From NCBI RefSeq assembly GCF_036046055.1, contig NZ_CP107939.1, positions 3,782,001-3,846,000 of the forward strand: a stretch of 64,000 bases of DNA, read 5' to 3'. The notes under the pieces are model-generated. The model was not told where the DNA came from and did no database searches. It saw only the letters and a program-made list of their open reading frames with translations. The stretch comes from Nocardia sp. NBC_00403 (GTDB lineage Bacteria > Actinomycetota > Actinomycetes > Mycobacteriales > Mycobacteriaceae). Both the position numbers and the translations under genes were made by a program. Below, in pieces: positions 1-9,150 of this stretch. Numbering within the stretch: the stretch's first letter is position 1; each line of letters opens with the position of its first letter.

Positions 1-527
1 CCGAGGTAGGCGAGCAGTTGTTCGCCTGGTCTGGTGGTGTAGGTGGGGACCGGTGGCCCGAACAGCGGATCTCGACCGGTGATCGGGACGAGCTGCGGCG
101 CGATGGTCAGTAGATCGCCTGCGAGCTCGTCCGGTATCTGTACCGACGGTGTGTGCGCCACAGCGATATCCCAAGCATGCACGGTCAATTCGAGAGCGCC
201 GGCCGCACCGAGGATTTCGGCGGGCAACGGGGTGTCGGACACCAGCACCGGATTCGGGGAGTAGTGGGCCAGGTCGCCGAGCAGGCCGGTGGCGGCGGCC
301 TGGACATGCGCGACGGCGGTGGCATCGGGATGCCGAGTGGCGGGGGTGGCGTAAATTCGGCCACCCGCAACTCCTTCGCGCAGGGCGGCGATAGATTCCT
401 CGACGTGCGCGAGCAGCATGCGCACGTCCCAGCCGTGGCACGGGGTCGGTCTGGTGAGGTCGGAGCCGAGTCCCCGCAGGGCGCACAGGAGATACAGCAC
501 CGATCGGTCGAACAGGTCACGGTTCAT
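1..527 (-). CDS. TIGR03086-type metal-binding protein (mycothiol-dependent isomerase-like), partial
   Basis: The reading frame starts at ATG 527 on the minus strand and runs off the left edge, so about 175 residues of the N-terminal part are present. It has the DinB-like four-helix pattern of the maleylpyruvate-isomerase/TIGR03086 family: an early CHGWDVRMLLAHV motif around residues 30-42, where the histidines are potential metal ligands, and a later LTVHAWDIAVA motif. Members of this fold use mycothiol or bind a divalent metal. The substrate cannot be told. The start codon overlaps the stop of the upstream sigma-factor gene (ATGA), so the two are probably translationally coupled. This frame has no stop inside the window, so simple closed-ORF listings can miss it. 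Confidence 0.8.
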   Translation of the reverse strand, partial: MNRDLFDRSVLYLLCALRGLGSDLTRPTPCHGWDVRMLLAHVEESIAALREGVAGGRIYATPATRHPDATAVAHVQAAATGLLGDLAHYSPNPVLVSDTPLPAEILGAAGALELTVHAWDIAVAHTPSVQIPDELAGDLLTIAPQLVPITGRDPLFGPPVPTYTTRPGEQLLAYL

Positions 528-1474
528 AGCAGTGACTTCGGCAGGTCGAAGCCTTCGAAGAGTCCGCTGTCGTGGAAGGAAACGATGCGCTCGATCCCCG
601 TTGGGGTCGCGGTGAGGACATGGATCGAGTGGGCCTCGCCACGCACGTAGAACCCGAAGGCGGGCTGCCCGTTGGCGGCGGTGCGCACCATCTGTACCTC
701 GCCTGCGCGGGTCGGGCATCGCGTCGCGATCAGCCGCACGATGCGGAGGTTGCCGCGGAACCATTCGCGGATCGGTGGCATCTCCATCACCGCATCGGTT
801 TTCAAAAGCTCGGTGAGCGCCGCCATATCGGCGTTCTCGAACGCGGCCGCGTACCGGTCGAGCACCGCACGCACTGCCGGATCGTCGGGCTCGGCGATAT
901 CGGCCGTTGCCAAAGGCAGTTGCCGCAGGGTGGCGTGCGCGCGCTGCAACGTGCTGTTGACCGCGGTGACACTCACCTCCAGCAGTTCCGCCACCTCGGA
1001 TGCTTTCCAGCGCAGCACATCCCGCAGGATCAGCACCGCGCGCTGACGTGGCGGCAGATACTGCCACACGGCGATCAACGCCAGCCGCATTCCTTCGCGA
1101 GCGGCAACGATCGCGGCCGGATCCGACGACTCGGGTTCGATGCGGACATCCGGCATCGGCTGTAGCCACGGGATCTCGTTCGAGAGGAACGGCGCGGTCT
1201 CCGGATCATCCGACGGCCCCGACAACCCCGACGGCAGCACGCGCCTACTGCTGTGCTGCAGCGCGTTGAGGCAGGCGTTGGTGGCAATCCGATACAGCCA
1301 CGTCCGCATCGACGCCCGCCCCTCGAAATCGCCATAGGCGCGCCAGGCCCGCAGCATCGTCTCCTGCACCAGATCCTCGGCGTCGTCCACCGAGCCGACC
1401 ATGCGATAGCAGTGCGCGAGCAATTCCCGCCGGTATTGCGCCGTATGTACGGCGAACTCGTCGATATCGACCAT
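524..1474 (-). CDS. sigG: ECF RNA polymerase sigma factor, SigG/TIGR02960 type
   Basis: A 316-residue sigma-70-family protein. Region 2 lies at about residues 12-80 (ELLAHCYRMVGSVDDAEDLV, then TWLYRIATNACLNAL), and region 4 at about 130-185 (LPPRQRAVLILRDVLRWKA, then SVTAVNSTLQRA). A SnoaL-like C-terminal domain follows at about 200-310, the layout of SigG-type ECF factors that carry their regulatory domain instead of a separate anti-sigma factor. The start at 1474 (MVDIDEF) was chosen over an upstream in-frame ATG at 1522 because a GGGG ribosome site precedes it at normal spacing. The gene is coupled to the TIGR03086 gene downstream (ATGA) and divergent from an MFS exporter, suggesting one stress-response locus. 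The symbol is by family resemblance. Confidence 0.88.
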   Translation of the reverse strand: MVDIDEFAVHTAQYRRELLAHCYRMVGSVDDAEDLVQETMLRAWRAYGDFEGRASMRTWLYRIATNACLNALQHSSRRVLPSGLSGPSDDPETAPFLSNEIPWLQPMPDVRIEPESSDPAAIVAAREGMRLALIAVWQYLPPRQRAVLILRDVLRWKASEVAELLEVSVTAVNSTLQRAHATLRQLPLATADIAEPDDPAVRAVLDRYAAAFENADMAALTELLKTDAVMEMPPIREWFRGNLRIVRLIATRCPTRAGEVQMVRTAANGQPAFGFYVRGEAHSIHVLTATPTGIERIVSFHDSGLFEGFDLPKSLL

Positions 1475-1657
1475 CGGTGCCCCTTTGTCGGCCCATTTCG
1501 TGTCGGACCCCGGCCTCGGCATGGAAGTCCTCGAACATGCAGACCGTCCATGTGCTCGGAACTCATCGGTACCGGAAATTCCGGCACCCCCGACCGATGA
1601 GTTCCGTCGTCGCGCCGGTCGATATCTGTGCAGGCACGCTGCACAGGAAGGAGCACG

Positions 1658-3079
1658 GTGAGTACACCAATGGTTTCGGCGGTGACGCAGCGCTGGGTGC
1701 TCGCGCTCGGCGCGATCGCCTCGTTGATGGCGGCACTGGACACGCTGGTCGTCGCGACGGCGCTCGGTACTATTCGCGAGAATCTCGGGGCGTCGGTCCA
1801 GACGCTCGAATGGACGGTCAACGGATACAACCTGAGTTTTGCCGTATTGCTGATGACTGCCGCGGTCGTCGGCGACCGATTCGGTCGACGGCGGATGTTC
1901 GCGGTGGGGCTGGCGATCTTCGTCGCGGCGTCGGCGGCGTGTGCGATGTCGACCTCGGTCGCCGCGCTGATCGCGGCGCGCGTGGTGCAGGGCATCGGCG
2001 CGGCGTTGATCATGACACTGGCGCTGGCCTTGGTCAGCGCGGTGTTCCCGCCGCAGCGGCGTGGCATGGCCATGGGAATCCTGCAGGGTATTACGGGCTT
2101 GGCGGTCGCGTGCGGTCCGTTGGTCGGTGGCGCCGTATCGGAGGGGCTGTCCTGGCAGTGGATCTTCTGGCTCAACGTCCCGATCGGGCTCATCGCGATT
2201 CCGTTGGTGCTGAACCGGATTCCGGAGACCTACGGTCCCGATTCGACGGCGGATGTCGGAGGATTGGCCTTGCTCACCGGTGGTGCGTTCGGTGTGGTGT
2301 GGGGCTTGGTCCGCGGCAATGCCGCAGGGTGGGCCAGCGCGGAAATCATGGTCGCGCTGGTCGGCGGTGTCGTACTGATCGTTGCCTTCACCGTGTGGGA
2401 GGCGCGCGGGCCCGAGCCGATGATCCCGATGCGGCTGTTCGCCTCGCGCGGGTTCGCGGCCGGTAACACCGCAATCTTCCTGCTGTTCGCCGGGCTGTTC
2501 GGTTCGGTGTTCTTCTACGCGCAGTTTCTGCAGATCGTCTTCGGCTACGGGCCGCTAGGGGCCGGGCTGCGACTGTTGCCGTGGACGCTCACCCTGTTCT
2601 TCTGCGCACCGGTCGCCGGTGTGGTGGCCGACCGCATCGGCGAACGACCGCTGATGGCAGGTGGATTGGCTATGCAGGCGGGCGGCATGTTCTGGATCGC
2701 GCGCATCGCTGAGCCGGCAATGGCATACGGCTCCTTGGTCATTCCATTGGTCATCTCGGGAATCGGTGTATCGATGGCGCTGCCGTCCGCCCAGACAGCG
2801 GTGGTCGGCGCCGTCGAGCACGCGATGCTCGGCAAGGCGGCGGGCGCGAACAGCATGATGCGCGAGCTCGGTGGGGTATTCGGGATCGCCGTCGTGGTTG
2901 CGGTGTTCACCGGCGCGGGCGGTTACCGATCCGCTGCGGAATTCGTGGGCGGTTTCGGTCCGGCGATAGCGGTCGGAGCGGGATTGTCGCTATTCGGCGC
3001 GGCCGTCGCGCTTGCCCTGCCCGGCCGCCGGGCGGCTGTCGCCGCAGCCGCGTCGCCCGAGGTGGTGGCCCCGGTGTGA
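1658..3079 (+). CDS. MFS drug exporter, DHA2/EmrB-QacA type
   Basis: A 473-residue polytopic membrane protein. The hydrophobic pattern fits 14 transmembrane helices, with motif A (GDRFGRRR) after helix 2 and the conserved GPLVGG and WQWIFWLNVPIG segments typical of DHA2 proton-driven exporters. The GTG start at 1658 follows an AAGGAG ribosome site five bases upstream. In-frame codons upstream of it lack one. The gene is divergent from the SigG-type sigma factor across about 180 bp, so the two may share regulation. The substrate is unknown; relatives export antiseptics, antibiotics or dyes. Confidence 0.9.
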   Translation: MSTPMVSAVTQRWVLALGAIASLMAALDTLVVATALGTIRENLGASVQTLEWTVNGYNLSFAVLLMTAAVVGDRFGRRRMFAVGLAIFVAASAACAMSTSVAALIAARVVQGIGAALIMTLALALVSAVFPPQRRGMAMGILQGITGLAVACGPLVGGAVSEGLSWQWIFWLNVPIGLIAIPLVLNRIPETYGPDSTADVGGLALLTGGAFGVVWGLVRGNAAGWASAEIMVALVGGVVLIVAFTVWEARGPEPMIPMRLFASRGFAAGNTAIFLLFAGLFGSVFFYAQFLQIVFGYGPLGAGLRLLPWTLTLFFCAPVAGVVADRIGERPLMAGGLAMQAGGMFWIARIAEPAMAYGSLVIPLVISGIGVSMALPSAQTAVVGAVEHAMLGKAAGANSMMRELGGVFGIAVVVAVFTGAGGYRSAAEFVGGFGPAIAVGAGLSLFGAAVALALPGRRAAVAAAASPEVVAPV

Positions 3080-3252
3080 CGAGATCACCAGCTCGGTCGC
3101 GGATACGATCGACGGGTTCGCCGGCCGCGCAAAACCGAAAACGGAAGCCGAGTACTGGGCGTGTCGGGGTTGGGTGGCCCGAGGCGTACGACAACCTCGA
3201 CAAGCTGGAAGCAATCCCGGTACACGCTCGCTAGCGTTCGAGACTCGGAGAC

Positions 3253-3474
3253 ATGATGAGCGCCAACCCTTCTCCGATGCCGGACGAGGCGGATGTCCGT
3301 CTGAGCGTGTTCGTGCACGGCGTGCGGATGGACTTCGCCGCGTGCATGACTGCCGCACTGTGTTTCATGGAAGAGCACCGATCACGCCATTACGTCGACG
3401 CTGTGAACGTGATCCCGGCGACACGAGCAGGTTGGGGCGGGTTACCCAATGAACGGTTGTTTCTGGAACCCTGA
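3253..3474 (+). CDS. Small hypothetical protein
   Basis: A 73-residue reading frame with two adjacent ATG codons (3253 and 3256) after a CGGAG-like ribosome site. Wobble positions are mostly G or C, as expected for coding DNA here. The product contains DVRLSVFVHGVRMDF and a central FMEEHRSRHYVDAVNV segment. It has no signal peptide and no recognisable domain. Antisense frames overlap it but have poorer codon composition. It could be spurious. Confidence 0.45.
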   Translation: MMSANPSPMPDEADVRLSVFVHGVRMDFAACMTAALCFMEEHRSRHYVDAVNVIPATRAGWGGLPNERLFLEP

Positions 3475-3654
3475 GCGGCGAAACCGACCGGTTAGGCAGA
3501 GACGGGAGTGACTTAGCCGCGAGGGCGACCGTTCCGGAATTGCACCGGATTCCCGCATCCACCTGGGATGGCGGCTCGGACTCTACCGGTCGGTAGGGTT
3601 TTCGGGCGCGGCAGGTGTTCCGTGTTTGCCTGGCAGGACTCCCGGAAACGTGCC

Positions 3655-3660
3655 TACAGT
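3655..3660 (+). promoter_or_regulatory. -10 box of a probable leaderless promoter
   Basis: TACAGT ends six bases before ATG 3667 and there is no ribosome site, the arrangement of leaderless transcripts common in mycobacteria and relatives. It supports the start chosen for the following hydrolase. Confidence 0.5.
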
Positions 3661-3666
3661 GAAGAG

Positions 3667-4833
3667 ATGTCGCCGTTGGAGGAACGGCACCCGTCCACCG
3701 TCACGGACTGGGACGACGAGCGACGCAAAGCCCGCCTGCGGGATACCGGCCAAGGGCATGGGTGGAAGTCGTTGCGCCGCACCCGGCTGGCGCTGTTGCG
3801 GGTCGCCGCACTACTGCTCGCGGGACTCGTGCTGTTCGCCCAGTACTGGGTGCACGACGTCGCGCCGGAGCAGGCCAGGTTGGCGCGTACCGAGCCTGCC
3901 ATCCTGCCGGTCGCGCCCCCGGCCGACGCCGAGAACTGGGACACCGTCGTGGTCGACATGGTCGGCCTCGGCGGCCTCAATGCCGGCAATACCGCCGCGG
4001 CACTGCCGGCGCTGAGCCGAATGGGCGTGGTGTGGGCCATCAAATACGACAACAGCGGCATCGACACCCGGGTGATCGCCGAGTTGATCATCCGCGCCGC
4101 GCAGATGTCGGGACTGAAGAACATCGTGCTGGTCGGGCACAGCATGGGCGGGGTGATAGCGCTGGAGGTCGCCAGGCACATCCACACCGACAGCGACCGC
4201 CGCCTGGTGTCGGTGATTCTCGATTGCACGCCGATGGACCTGAACGCGGTGCGCCCGGAAAGCCGCGGCCGGGGCGAGGACATGCTGCGTTGGATGGCGT
4301 GGTTGCCCGGCGCGCGGGAGAGTCGCGGGCTGCGCCTGACCGTGGAAACCTACGCGCGCCGCGACCGCTTCTTCGACCGGGGTGGCGCAGGGATGCCGGG
4401 CATCAGGGTCGCGAAATTGGGCGGGGTGGTGTCGGATGTGCTGCGCGAGAAGATCTTTTCCCGCGACGCGGCGAGCAACGGACTCATCGAGTCGCAATTC
4501 CTGGCGATCGTGGCAGGCGGCGCGCTCAACGATCTGCGTGCACTGTCGCGCCCCGTGGACGGCAAACCGCGCCCGGCCATCGTCTTCATCCGTCCGCGCA
4601 ATCCCGACAACGACCGGGTGGTCGACGTCGAATACTCCCACCAGGTGCTGATCGAGCGCGCCGGCGGCATCGACGGCACGCTGCTGGTGGTGATGACGCG
4701 AAACACCGGCCACGCCAACCCGATGCAGCGGCCCCGCGAATACAACACGGTGATCGAGCAGCAGATTCTGCCGTTCGTGCAGCGCTTCCAGCAGCAGGTC
4801 CGTGCGACGGCCAGTGCGGCCGGGCCGCGCTGA
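3667..4833 (+). CDS. Membrane-anchored alpha/beta hydrolase
   Basis: A 388-residue protein with a basic N-terminus and one transmembrane helix at about residues 41-59 (LALLRVAALLLAGLVLFAQY), then an outside-facing alpha/beta hydrolase domain. The nucleophile elbow GHSMGG places the serine near residue 159. The following text fits a lipase/esterase fold, with a likely acid in the DNDRVVDVEYSHQ stretch and a histidine in the NTGHANP motif near the C-terminus. The start rests on the leaderless -10 box six bases upstream; in-frame codons further upstream are possible but less likely. It stands alone before the ABC operon. The substrate is unknown. Confidence 0.8.
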   Translation: MSPLEERHPSTVTDWDDERRKARLRDTGQGHGWKSLRRTRLALLRVAALLLAGLVLFAQYWVHDVAPEQARLARTEPAILPVAPPADAENWDTVVVDMVGLGGLNAGNTAAALPALSRMGVVWAIKYDNSGIDTRVIAELIIRAAQMSGLKNIVLVGHSMGGVIALEVARHIHTDSDRRLVSVILDCTPMDLNAVRPESRGRGEDMLRWMAWLPGARESRGLRLTVETYARRDRFFDRGGAGMPGIRVAKLGGVVSDVLREKIFSRDAASNGLIESQFLAIVAGGALNDLRALSRPVDGKPRPAIVFIRPRNPDNDRVVDVEYSHQVLIERAGGIDGTLLVVMTRNTGHANPMQRPREYNTVIEQQILPFVQRFQQQVRATASAAGPR

Positions 4834-4908
4834 CCGCGCCGGGATAGGGCTCGAATCAGCCTGAAAGTAACCGTATCCGCGCCGGATTTGTCTTGCTTCA
4901 ATGCCAGA

Positions 4909-6003
4909 ATGCACCAACCACGCACGTTCATGACCGGCCTCCGTGGCCGCACTATCGCCGCAGTGCTCGTCGCGGCGACCGCTGCGACGCTCGGTCTGGC
5001 CGGCTGTGCGAACAGTGACAAGACCTCGGCCACTACCGTCGCCGACGTCCCGCTGCCGACCGAGATTCCCGCGGGCACCAAACTCGTTGTCGCCGACCAG
5101 CAGGAGCGGCTGCAATCGGTGCTGCGGTTGTCCGGCGAACTGGACAAGCTGCCGTTCAAGGTCGAATTCGCCAACTTCATCGGCGGGCCCGCGATTCTCG
5201 AGGCCTTCCGTGGCGGCGCCGCCGACGTCGCGCCGGTAGGCGATGTCCCGCCGATCCACGCGCTGGCGGCCGGGCAGGATGTGCCGATCGTCGCGGCGTA
5301 CCAGACCAGCGCCAGCGCACTGAAGCTCGCGGTGGCTCCCGGCAAGACCGCAACCACGCTGGCCGATCTGAAGGGCAAGAAGATCGCCTACGCCGAAGGC
5401 ACCGCCCAGCAGGCTGCGGTGTTGCGCGCGTTGGCCAAGGCCGGGCTGAAAACCGGCGACGTGCAACTGATTCGGCTGCAACTGGCCGAGTTCCTCGACG
5501 CGGTGCGCACTGGGCAGGTCGACATCGCACCGCTGATCGAGCCGAACGTCACGCGGCTGCTGCGCACGCCTGGCACCTCACTGATCCCGGACTCCGAGAC
5601 CACCGGTATCTATGGCGGATTGGCCTACCTGTACGCGCGCCGTGCCGTCGTGGGGGACCCGGCGAAGGCCGCGGCCACACGCGCATTGGTCGGCGCCTAC
5701 GTGCGGGCGCACCAATGGGCCAATACCCACCAGGATGAGTGGGCGCGTCGGTATTACGTCGACATCCAGAAGGTCAGCGCCGACGACGCCCAACGCATCG
5801 TCGAATCGCTCGGTACGTACACCTTCCCGCACCTGGACCAAGTGCTCATCGACCGCCAGCAAGCCACCATCGATGTCATCGACGGTGCCGGTGAGCTGCC
5901 GAAGAAGGTACGCGCCGCAGGCGGTTTCGACCTGCGCTTCGATGCTCCCGTCACCCAGGCCGTCACCGAAAGCGGCGCCGCGTTCGAACCGAGGGCACGG
6001 TAA
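4909..6003 (+). CDS. ABC transporter substrate-binding lipoprotein, sulfonate/nitrate (SsuA/TauA) type
   Basis: An exported lipoprotein of about 364 residues. A basic N-terminus (GLRGR) is followed by a hydrophobic stretch and the lipobox LAGC. The mature part has the type 2 periplasmic-binding fold of the NitT/TauT family (FIGGPAILEAFRGGAADVAPVGDVPPIHALAAGQ, quoted here only as the region about 90-125). It delivers an organosulfur or similar anion to the adjacent permease. ATG 4909 is the chosen start; ATG 4930 and TTG 4888 are alternatives, none with a clear ribosome site. The stop overlaps the permease start (TAATG). Confidence 0.88.
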   Translation: MHQPRTFMTGLRGRTIAAVLVAATAATLGLAGCANSDKTSATTVADVPLPTEIPAGTKLVVADQQERLQSVLRLSGELDKLPFKVEFANFIGGPAILEAFRGGAADVAPVGDVPPIHALAAGQDVPIVAAYQTSASALKLAVAPGKTATTLADLKGKKIAYAEGTAQQAAVLRALAKAGLKTGDVQLIRLQLAEFLDAVRTGQVDIAPLIEPNVTRLLRTPGTSLIPDSETTGIYGGLAYLYARRAVVGDPAKAAATRALVGAYVRAHQWANTHQDEWARRYYVDIQKVSADDAQRIVESLGTYTFPHLDQVLIDRQQATIDVIDGAGELPKKVRAAGGFDLRFDAPVTQAVTESGAAFEPRAR

Positions 6004-6866
6004 TGGCCACCGTGGATGCCGGTGTACTCGGTCGGTTCGGCCGTGCCCGCACGGCCCCGGCACCGGTGCTCGCCCGGCGCAAGCCGAGTCGGCCCAGGCT
6101 CGGCCCCGGTCGACCGATCCCGTTCGGCATCGCCGTCGGACCGGTGCTGCTGGTGGCCACCTGGGTGATCGGATCCGCCTCCGGCACGCTGGATCCGGAG
6201 ACACTGCCCGCACCGTGGACGGTCGCCGAGACCGCGGGTGGCCTGATTTCCGATGGCAGACTGCAGTCGAACCTGCTCACCTCCGTCAAGCGTGCCGGCG
6301 TCGGGCTCGGCCTCGGTGTCGTCATCGGGGTGGTGCTCGCAGTGATCGCGGGACTGAGCCGGATCGGTGAAGCCTTGGTGGACGGGCCCATTCAGATCAA
6401 GCGGGCGATCCCGACGCTGGCGCTGATTCCGCTGTTCATCGTGTGGTTCGGCATCGGCGAGGAGATGAAACTGCTCGTCATCACCACCAGTGTGGCGATT
6501 CCGATCTACCTCAACACGCATGCGCAGCTGCGCAGCGTCGACTCCAGGTATGTGGAACTCGCGGCGACGGTAGGGCTTTCGCGCTGGGGATTCATCCAGC
6601 GGATCGCGCTGCCCGGATCGCTGCCCGGGTTCTTCACCGGCCTGCGGCTCGCGGTGACCATCGCCTGGCTCGCGCTCGTTGTCGTGGAGCAGGTCAATGC
6701 CACCAGCGGCATCGGCTATCTGATGACGCAGGCCCGCACCTACGGCCAGATCGACGTGATCGTCGTCGGACTGGTGATCTACGGCCTGCTCGGTTTGTTC
6801 GGCGATATCGCGGTGCGCGCGGTGGAACGGAGGGCACTGTCATGGCGGCAGACACTGGCCGACTGA
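6003..6866 (+). CDS. ABC transporter permease, SsuC/TauC type
   Basis: A 287-residue inner-membrane permease with about six transmembrane helices. The EAA-type loop (ELAATVGLSRWGFIQRIALP, about residues 180-200), which contacts the ATPase, is present. Helix text such as AIPTLALIPLFIVWFGIG is typical of aliphatic-sulfonate permeases. It overlaps the binding-protein gene by one base and the ATPase gene by 25 bases, so the four-gene set is clearly one operon. Confidence 0.9.
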   Translation: MATVDAGVLGRFGRARTAPAPVLARRKPSRPRLGPGRPIPFGIAVGPVLLVATWVIGSASGTLDPETLPAPWTVAETAGGLISDGRLQSNLLTSVKRAGVGLGLGVVIGVVLAVIAGLSRIGEALVDGPIQIKRAIPTLALIPLFIVWFGIGEEMKLLVITTSVAIPIYLNTHAQLRSVDSRYVELAATVGLSRWGFIQRIALPGSLPGFFTGLRLAVTIAWLALVVVEQVNATSGIGYLMTQARTYGQIDVIVVGLVIYGLLGLFGDIAVRAVERRALSWRQTLAD

Positions 6867-7597
6867 ACGTGGTGCGAACCCGCGACCTGTATCGCGGGTT
6901 CGGTGACCGGGCGGTCTTGCGCGGCATCGACCTCGATATCGCGCGCGGTGAATTCGTCGCGTTGCTCGGCCGCAGCGGTTCGGGCAAGAGCACCCTGCTG
7001 CGGGCGCTGGCCGAATTGGACTACGACGTGCCGGGATCCGGCGAGCTGACCGTGCCGACCGAACGCGCCGTGGTCTTCCAGGACTCGCGGCTGCTGCCAT
7101 GGATCCGGTTGCTGGACAACGTGACTCTCGGCCTCTCCGGTGCCGGAGCCGCCGATCGCGGGCGCACCGCGCTGGCCGAGGTCGGCCTTGCCGGTCGGGA
7201 AAAGGCATGGCCCAAGGAGCTTTCCGGCGGCGAGCAGCAGCGGGTCGCGCTGGCGCGCTCGCTGGTCAGGGAGCCGCAACTGCTGCTGGCCGACGAACCG
7301 TTCGGTGCGCTCGACGCACTCACCCGCATCAAAATGCATGCGCTGCTGCAGGACCTGTGCGCCGAGCACAAGCCTGCGGTGCTGCTGGTGACCCACGATG
7401 TCGACGAAGCCGTGCTGCTCGCCGACCGCGTGCTGGTCCTGGACGAAGGGCGGATCGCGCTGGATCAGCGCATCGACCTGGCACGGCCACGCCGCCACAG
7501 CGATCCCGGCTTCACTCGGCTGCGGGAATCGCTGCTGGCCAGCCTCGGCGTCGACACCACGCCACCTCACATCGACGAAGAGAAGAAGGCGTCATGA
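6842..7597 (+). CDS. ABC transporter ATP-binding protein, SsuB/TauB type
   Basis: A 251-residue ATPase. Walker A is GRSGSGKST (residues 43-51), the signature is LSGGEQQR, and Walker B is LLLADEPFGALDA, followed by the H-loop VTHDVDEA. It powers the SsuC-like permease. ATG 6842 lies inside the permease gene and follows a GGAGG ribosome site, so a longer upstream frame is not used. Its stop overlaps the next start (ATGA). Confidence 0.92.
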   Translation: MAADTGRLNVVRTRDLYRGFGDRAVLRGIDLDIARGEFVALLGRSGSGKSTLLRALAELDYDVPGSGELTVPTERAVVFQDSRLLPWIRLLDNVTLGLSGAGAADRGRTALAEVGLAGREKAWPKELSGGEQQRVALARSLVREPQLLLADEPFGALDALTRIKMHALLQDLCAEHKPAVLLVTHDVDEAVLLADRVLVLDEGRIALDQRIDLARPRRHSDPGFTRLRESLLASLGVDTTPPHIDEEKKAS

Positions 7598-8943
7598 GCT
7601 CACCGCGTCAACTCAGCCTCAATGCGTTCATCTACCCCTCCGGGCATCACGAGGCAGCGTGGCGGCACACCGACAGTCAGCCGGGCCGGATCTACGACGT
7701 TGCCTATTACCAGGAGATCGGCCGCACCGCCGAAGCCGCGAAACTCGACGCGGTGTTCTTCGCCGACGGGCCGGCGTTGCGTACCAATGTCAAACACAAT
7801 GCGGGCTCGGGGCTGGAGCCGATCACGCTGCTCACCGCCATCGCCACGGCGACAACCCATCTCGGCCTGATCGCGACCGCCTCGACCACCTACTACGAGC
7901 CCTACAATCTGGCCAGGCTGTTCTCCACCCTGGACCACATCTCCGGTGGCCGGGCCGGGTGGAATATCGTCACCACCGGAACCGACCTCGCCGCAGCCAA
8001 TTTCGGTCTCGCCGAGCATCCGTCGCACGCCGAGCGCTACGCCCGAGCCAGAGAGTTCGTGGATGCGGTCGTCGCGCTGTGGGACAGCTGGGAAGACGAC
8101 GCGATCGTGCTCGACCAGGCGGCAGGGATCTACGCCGACCCGGACAAGATCCATCCGATCGACTTCGTCGGCGAATATCTGAAGGTGCGTGGGCCGTTCA
8201 ATGCGCCGCGCACGCCGCAGGGGTATCCAGTGCTGGTGCAGGCCGGGGCCTCCAATGACGGCCGTGCGTTCGCGGGCAAGTACGCCGAAGCGATCTTCAC
8301 CGCGCATCAGCGCCTCGAAGACGCGCAGGATTTCTATTCCGATATCAAGGCGAAGGCCAGGGAATTCGGTCGCGACGCCGACCACATCAAGATCCTGCCC
8401 GGCATCAGCCCTTTCATCGCCGACACCGAGGCGGCCGCCAAGAAGCTGGAACGGGAGTTCAACGAGCTCACCGTCCCCGAGTACGGCCTGAAGCAGTTGG
8501 AGGGCATCGCGGGCAAGAGCCTGCGCCACCTCGCGCTCGACGAGCCGGTGCCCGTCGAATTATTCAGCGACGCAGGCGATGTCACCGACAACGCCCGAAG
8601 CCGTCTGCAAGTGGTCGCAGGCATCGTGCAGCGTGAACGCCCGACCGTCCGCGGCCTGCTGCACCGCCTCGCGGGCGCCCGCGGGCATCGCGTATTCGCG
8701 GGCACACCGGAGCAGGTGGCCGACACCATCGAGGAATGGTTCCGCAACGGCGCCGCCGACGGCTTCAACGTCATGCCGCCCTACTACCCCGGCGGTCTGG
8801 AGGTCTTCGCGGAAACAGTGGTCCCGATCCTGCAGCAGCGTGGCCTCTTCCGCACCGAATACGCCGGCAGCACTCTCCGCGACCACTTCGGCCTGCCCCG
8901 CCCCGAAAGCCAATTCGCCCGCCGCCCGGCCTTGGCTCCGTGA
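7594..8943 (+). CDS. FMN-dependent monooxygenase, NtaA/SnaA/DszA family
   Basis: A 449-residue bacterial-luciferase-like flavoprotein. Features of the nitrilotriacetate/dibenzothiophene-sulfone/pristinamycin monooxygenase family are clear: YYQEIGRTAEAAKLDAVFFA near residue 45, TTYYEPYNLARLFSTLDHIS near 90, GRAGWNIVTTG near 125, and YPVLVQAGAS near 210. These enzymes use FMNH2 supplied by a separate reductase to oxygenate C-S or C-N compounds. Coupling to a sulfonate-type ABC transporter (ATGA overlap) suggests that it cleaves the imported organosulfur compound to release sulfur. No flavin reductase gene is adjacent. The substrate is inferred from context only. Confidence 0.9.
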   Translation: MSSPRQLSLNAFIYPSGHHEAAWRHTDSQPGRIYDVAYYQEIGRTAEAAKLDAVFFADGPALRTNVKHNAGSGLEPITLLTAIATATTHLGLIATASTTYYEPYNLARLFSTLDHISGGRAGWNIVTTGTDLAAANFGLAEHPSHAERYARAREFVDAVVALWDSWEDDAIVLDQAAGIYADPDKIHPIDFVGEYLKVRGPFNAPRTPQGYPVLVQAGASNDGRAFAGKYAEAIFTAHQRLEDAQDFYSDIKAKAREFGRDADHIKILPGISPFIADTEAAAKKLEREFNELTVPEYGLKQLEGIAGKSLRHLALDEPVPVELFSDAGDVTDNARSRLQVVAGIVQRERPTVRGLLHRLAGARGHRVFAGTPEQVADTIEEWFRNGAADGFNVMPPYYPGGLEVFAETVVPILQQRGLFRTEYAGSTLRDHFGLPRPESQFARRPALAP

Positions 8944-9150
8944 GCGGGCCCGGAGAACTCGGCCGTCGCAGGCCGGCTCACACCAGGTCAGGTGCGCAGC
9001 TGGGGTGATTCTCCGCTGCGTCGGCACTGGAACTCGCTGGCGTGGCAGTCTCCTCGGCCTCGGCCTGATCATGCCCGTCGGTGCTTACCTCGCGCTGGGG
9101 GCAACGTGCCGAATCCGGGGTTCGGCGGGTGCCACCAGGTGTGTTCTCGG

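Noticed and set aside
3085..3378. A minus-strand frame opposite the small gene at 3253
   Set aside because: It lacks a ribosome site and reads poorly as protein; the plus-strand frame has better wobble composition.
3811..5481. A 556-codon open frame on the minus strand opposite the hydrolase and binding-protein genes
   Set aside because: It is antisense to two genes with clear domains, and its product has no family pattern. Long antisense frames are expected in high-GC coding DNA.
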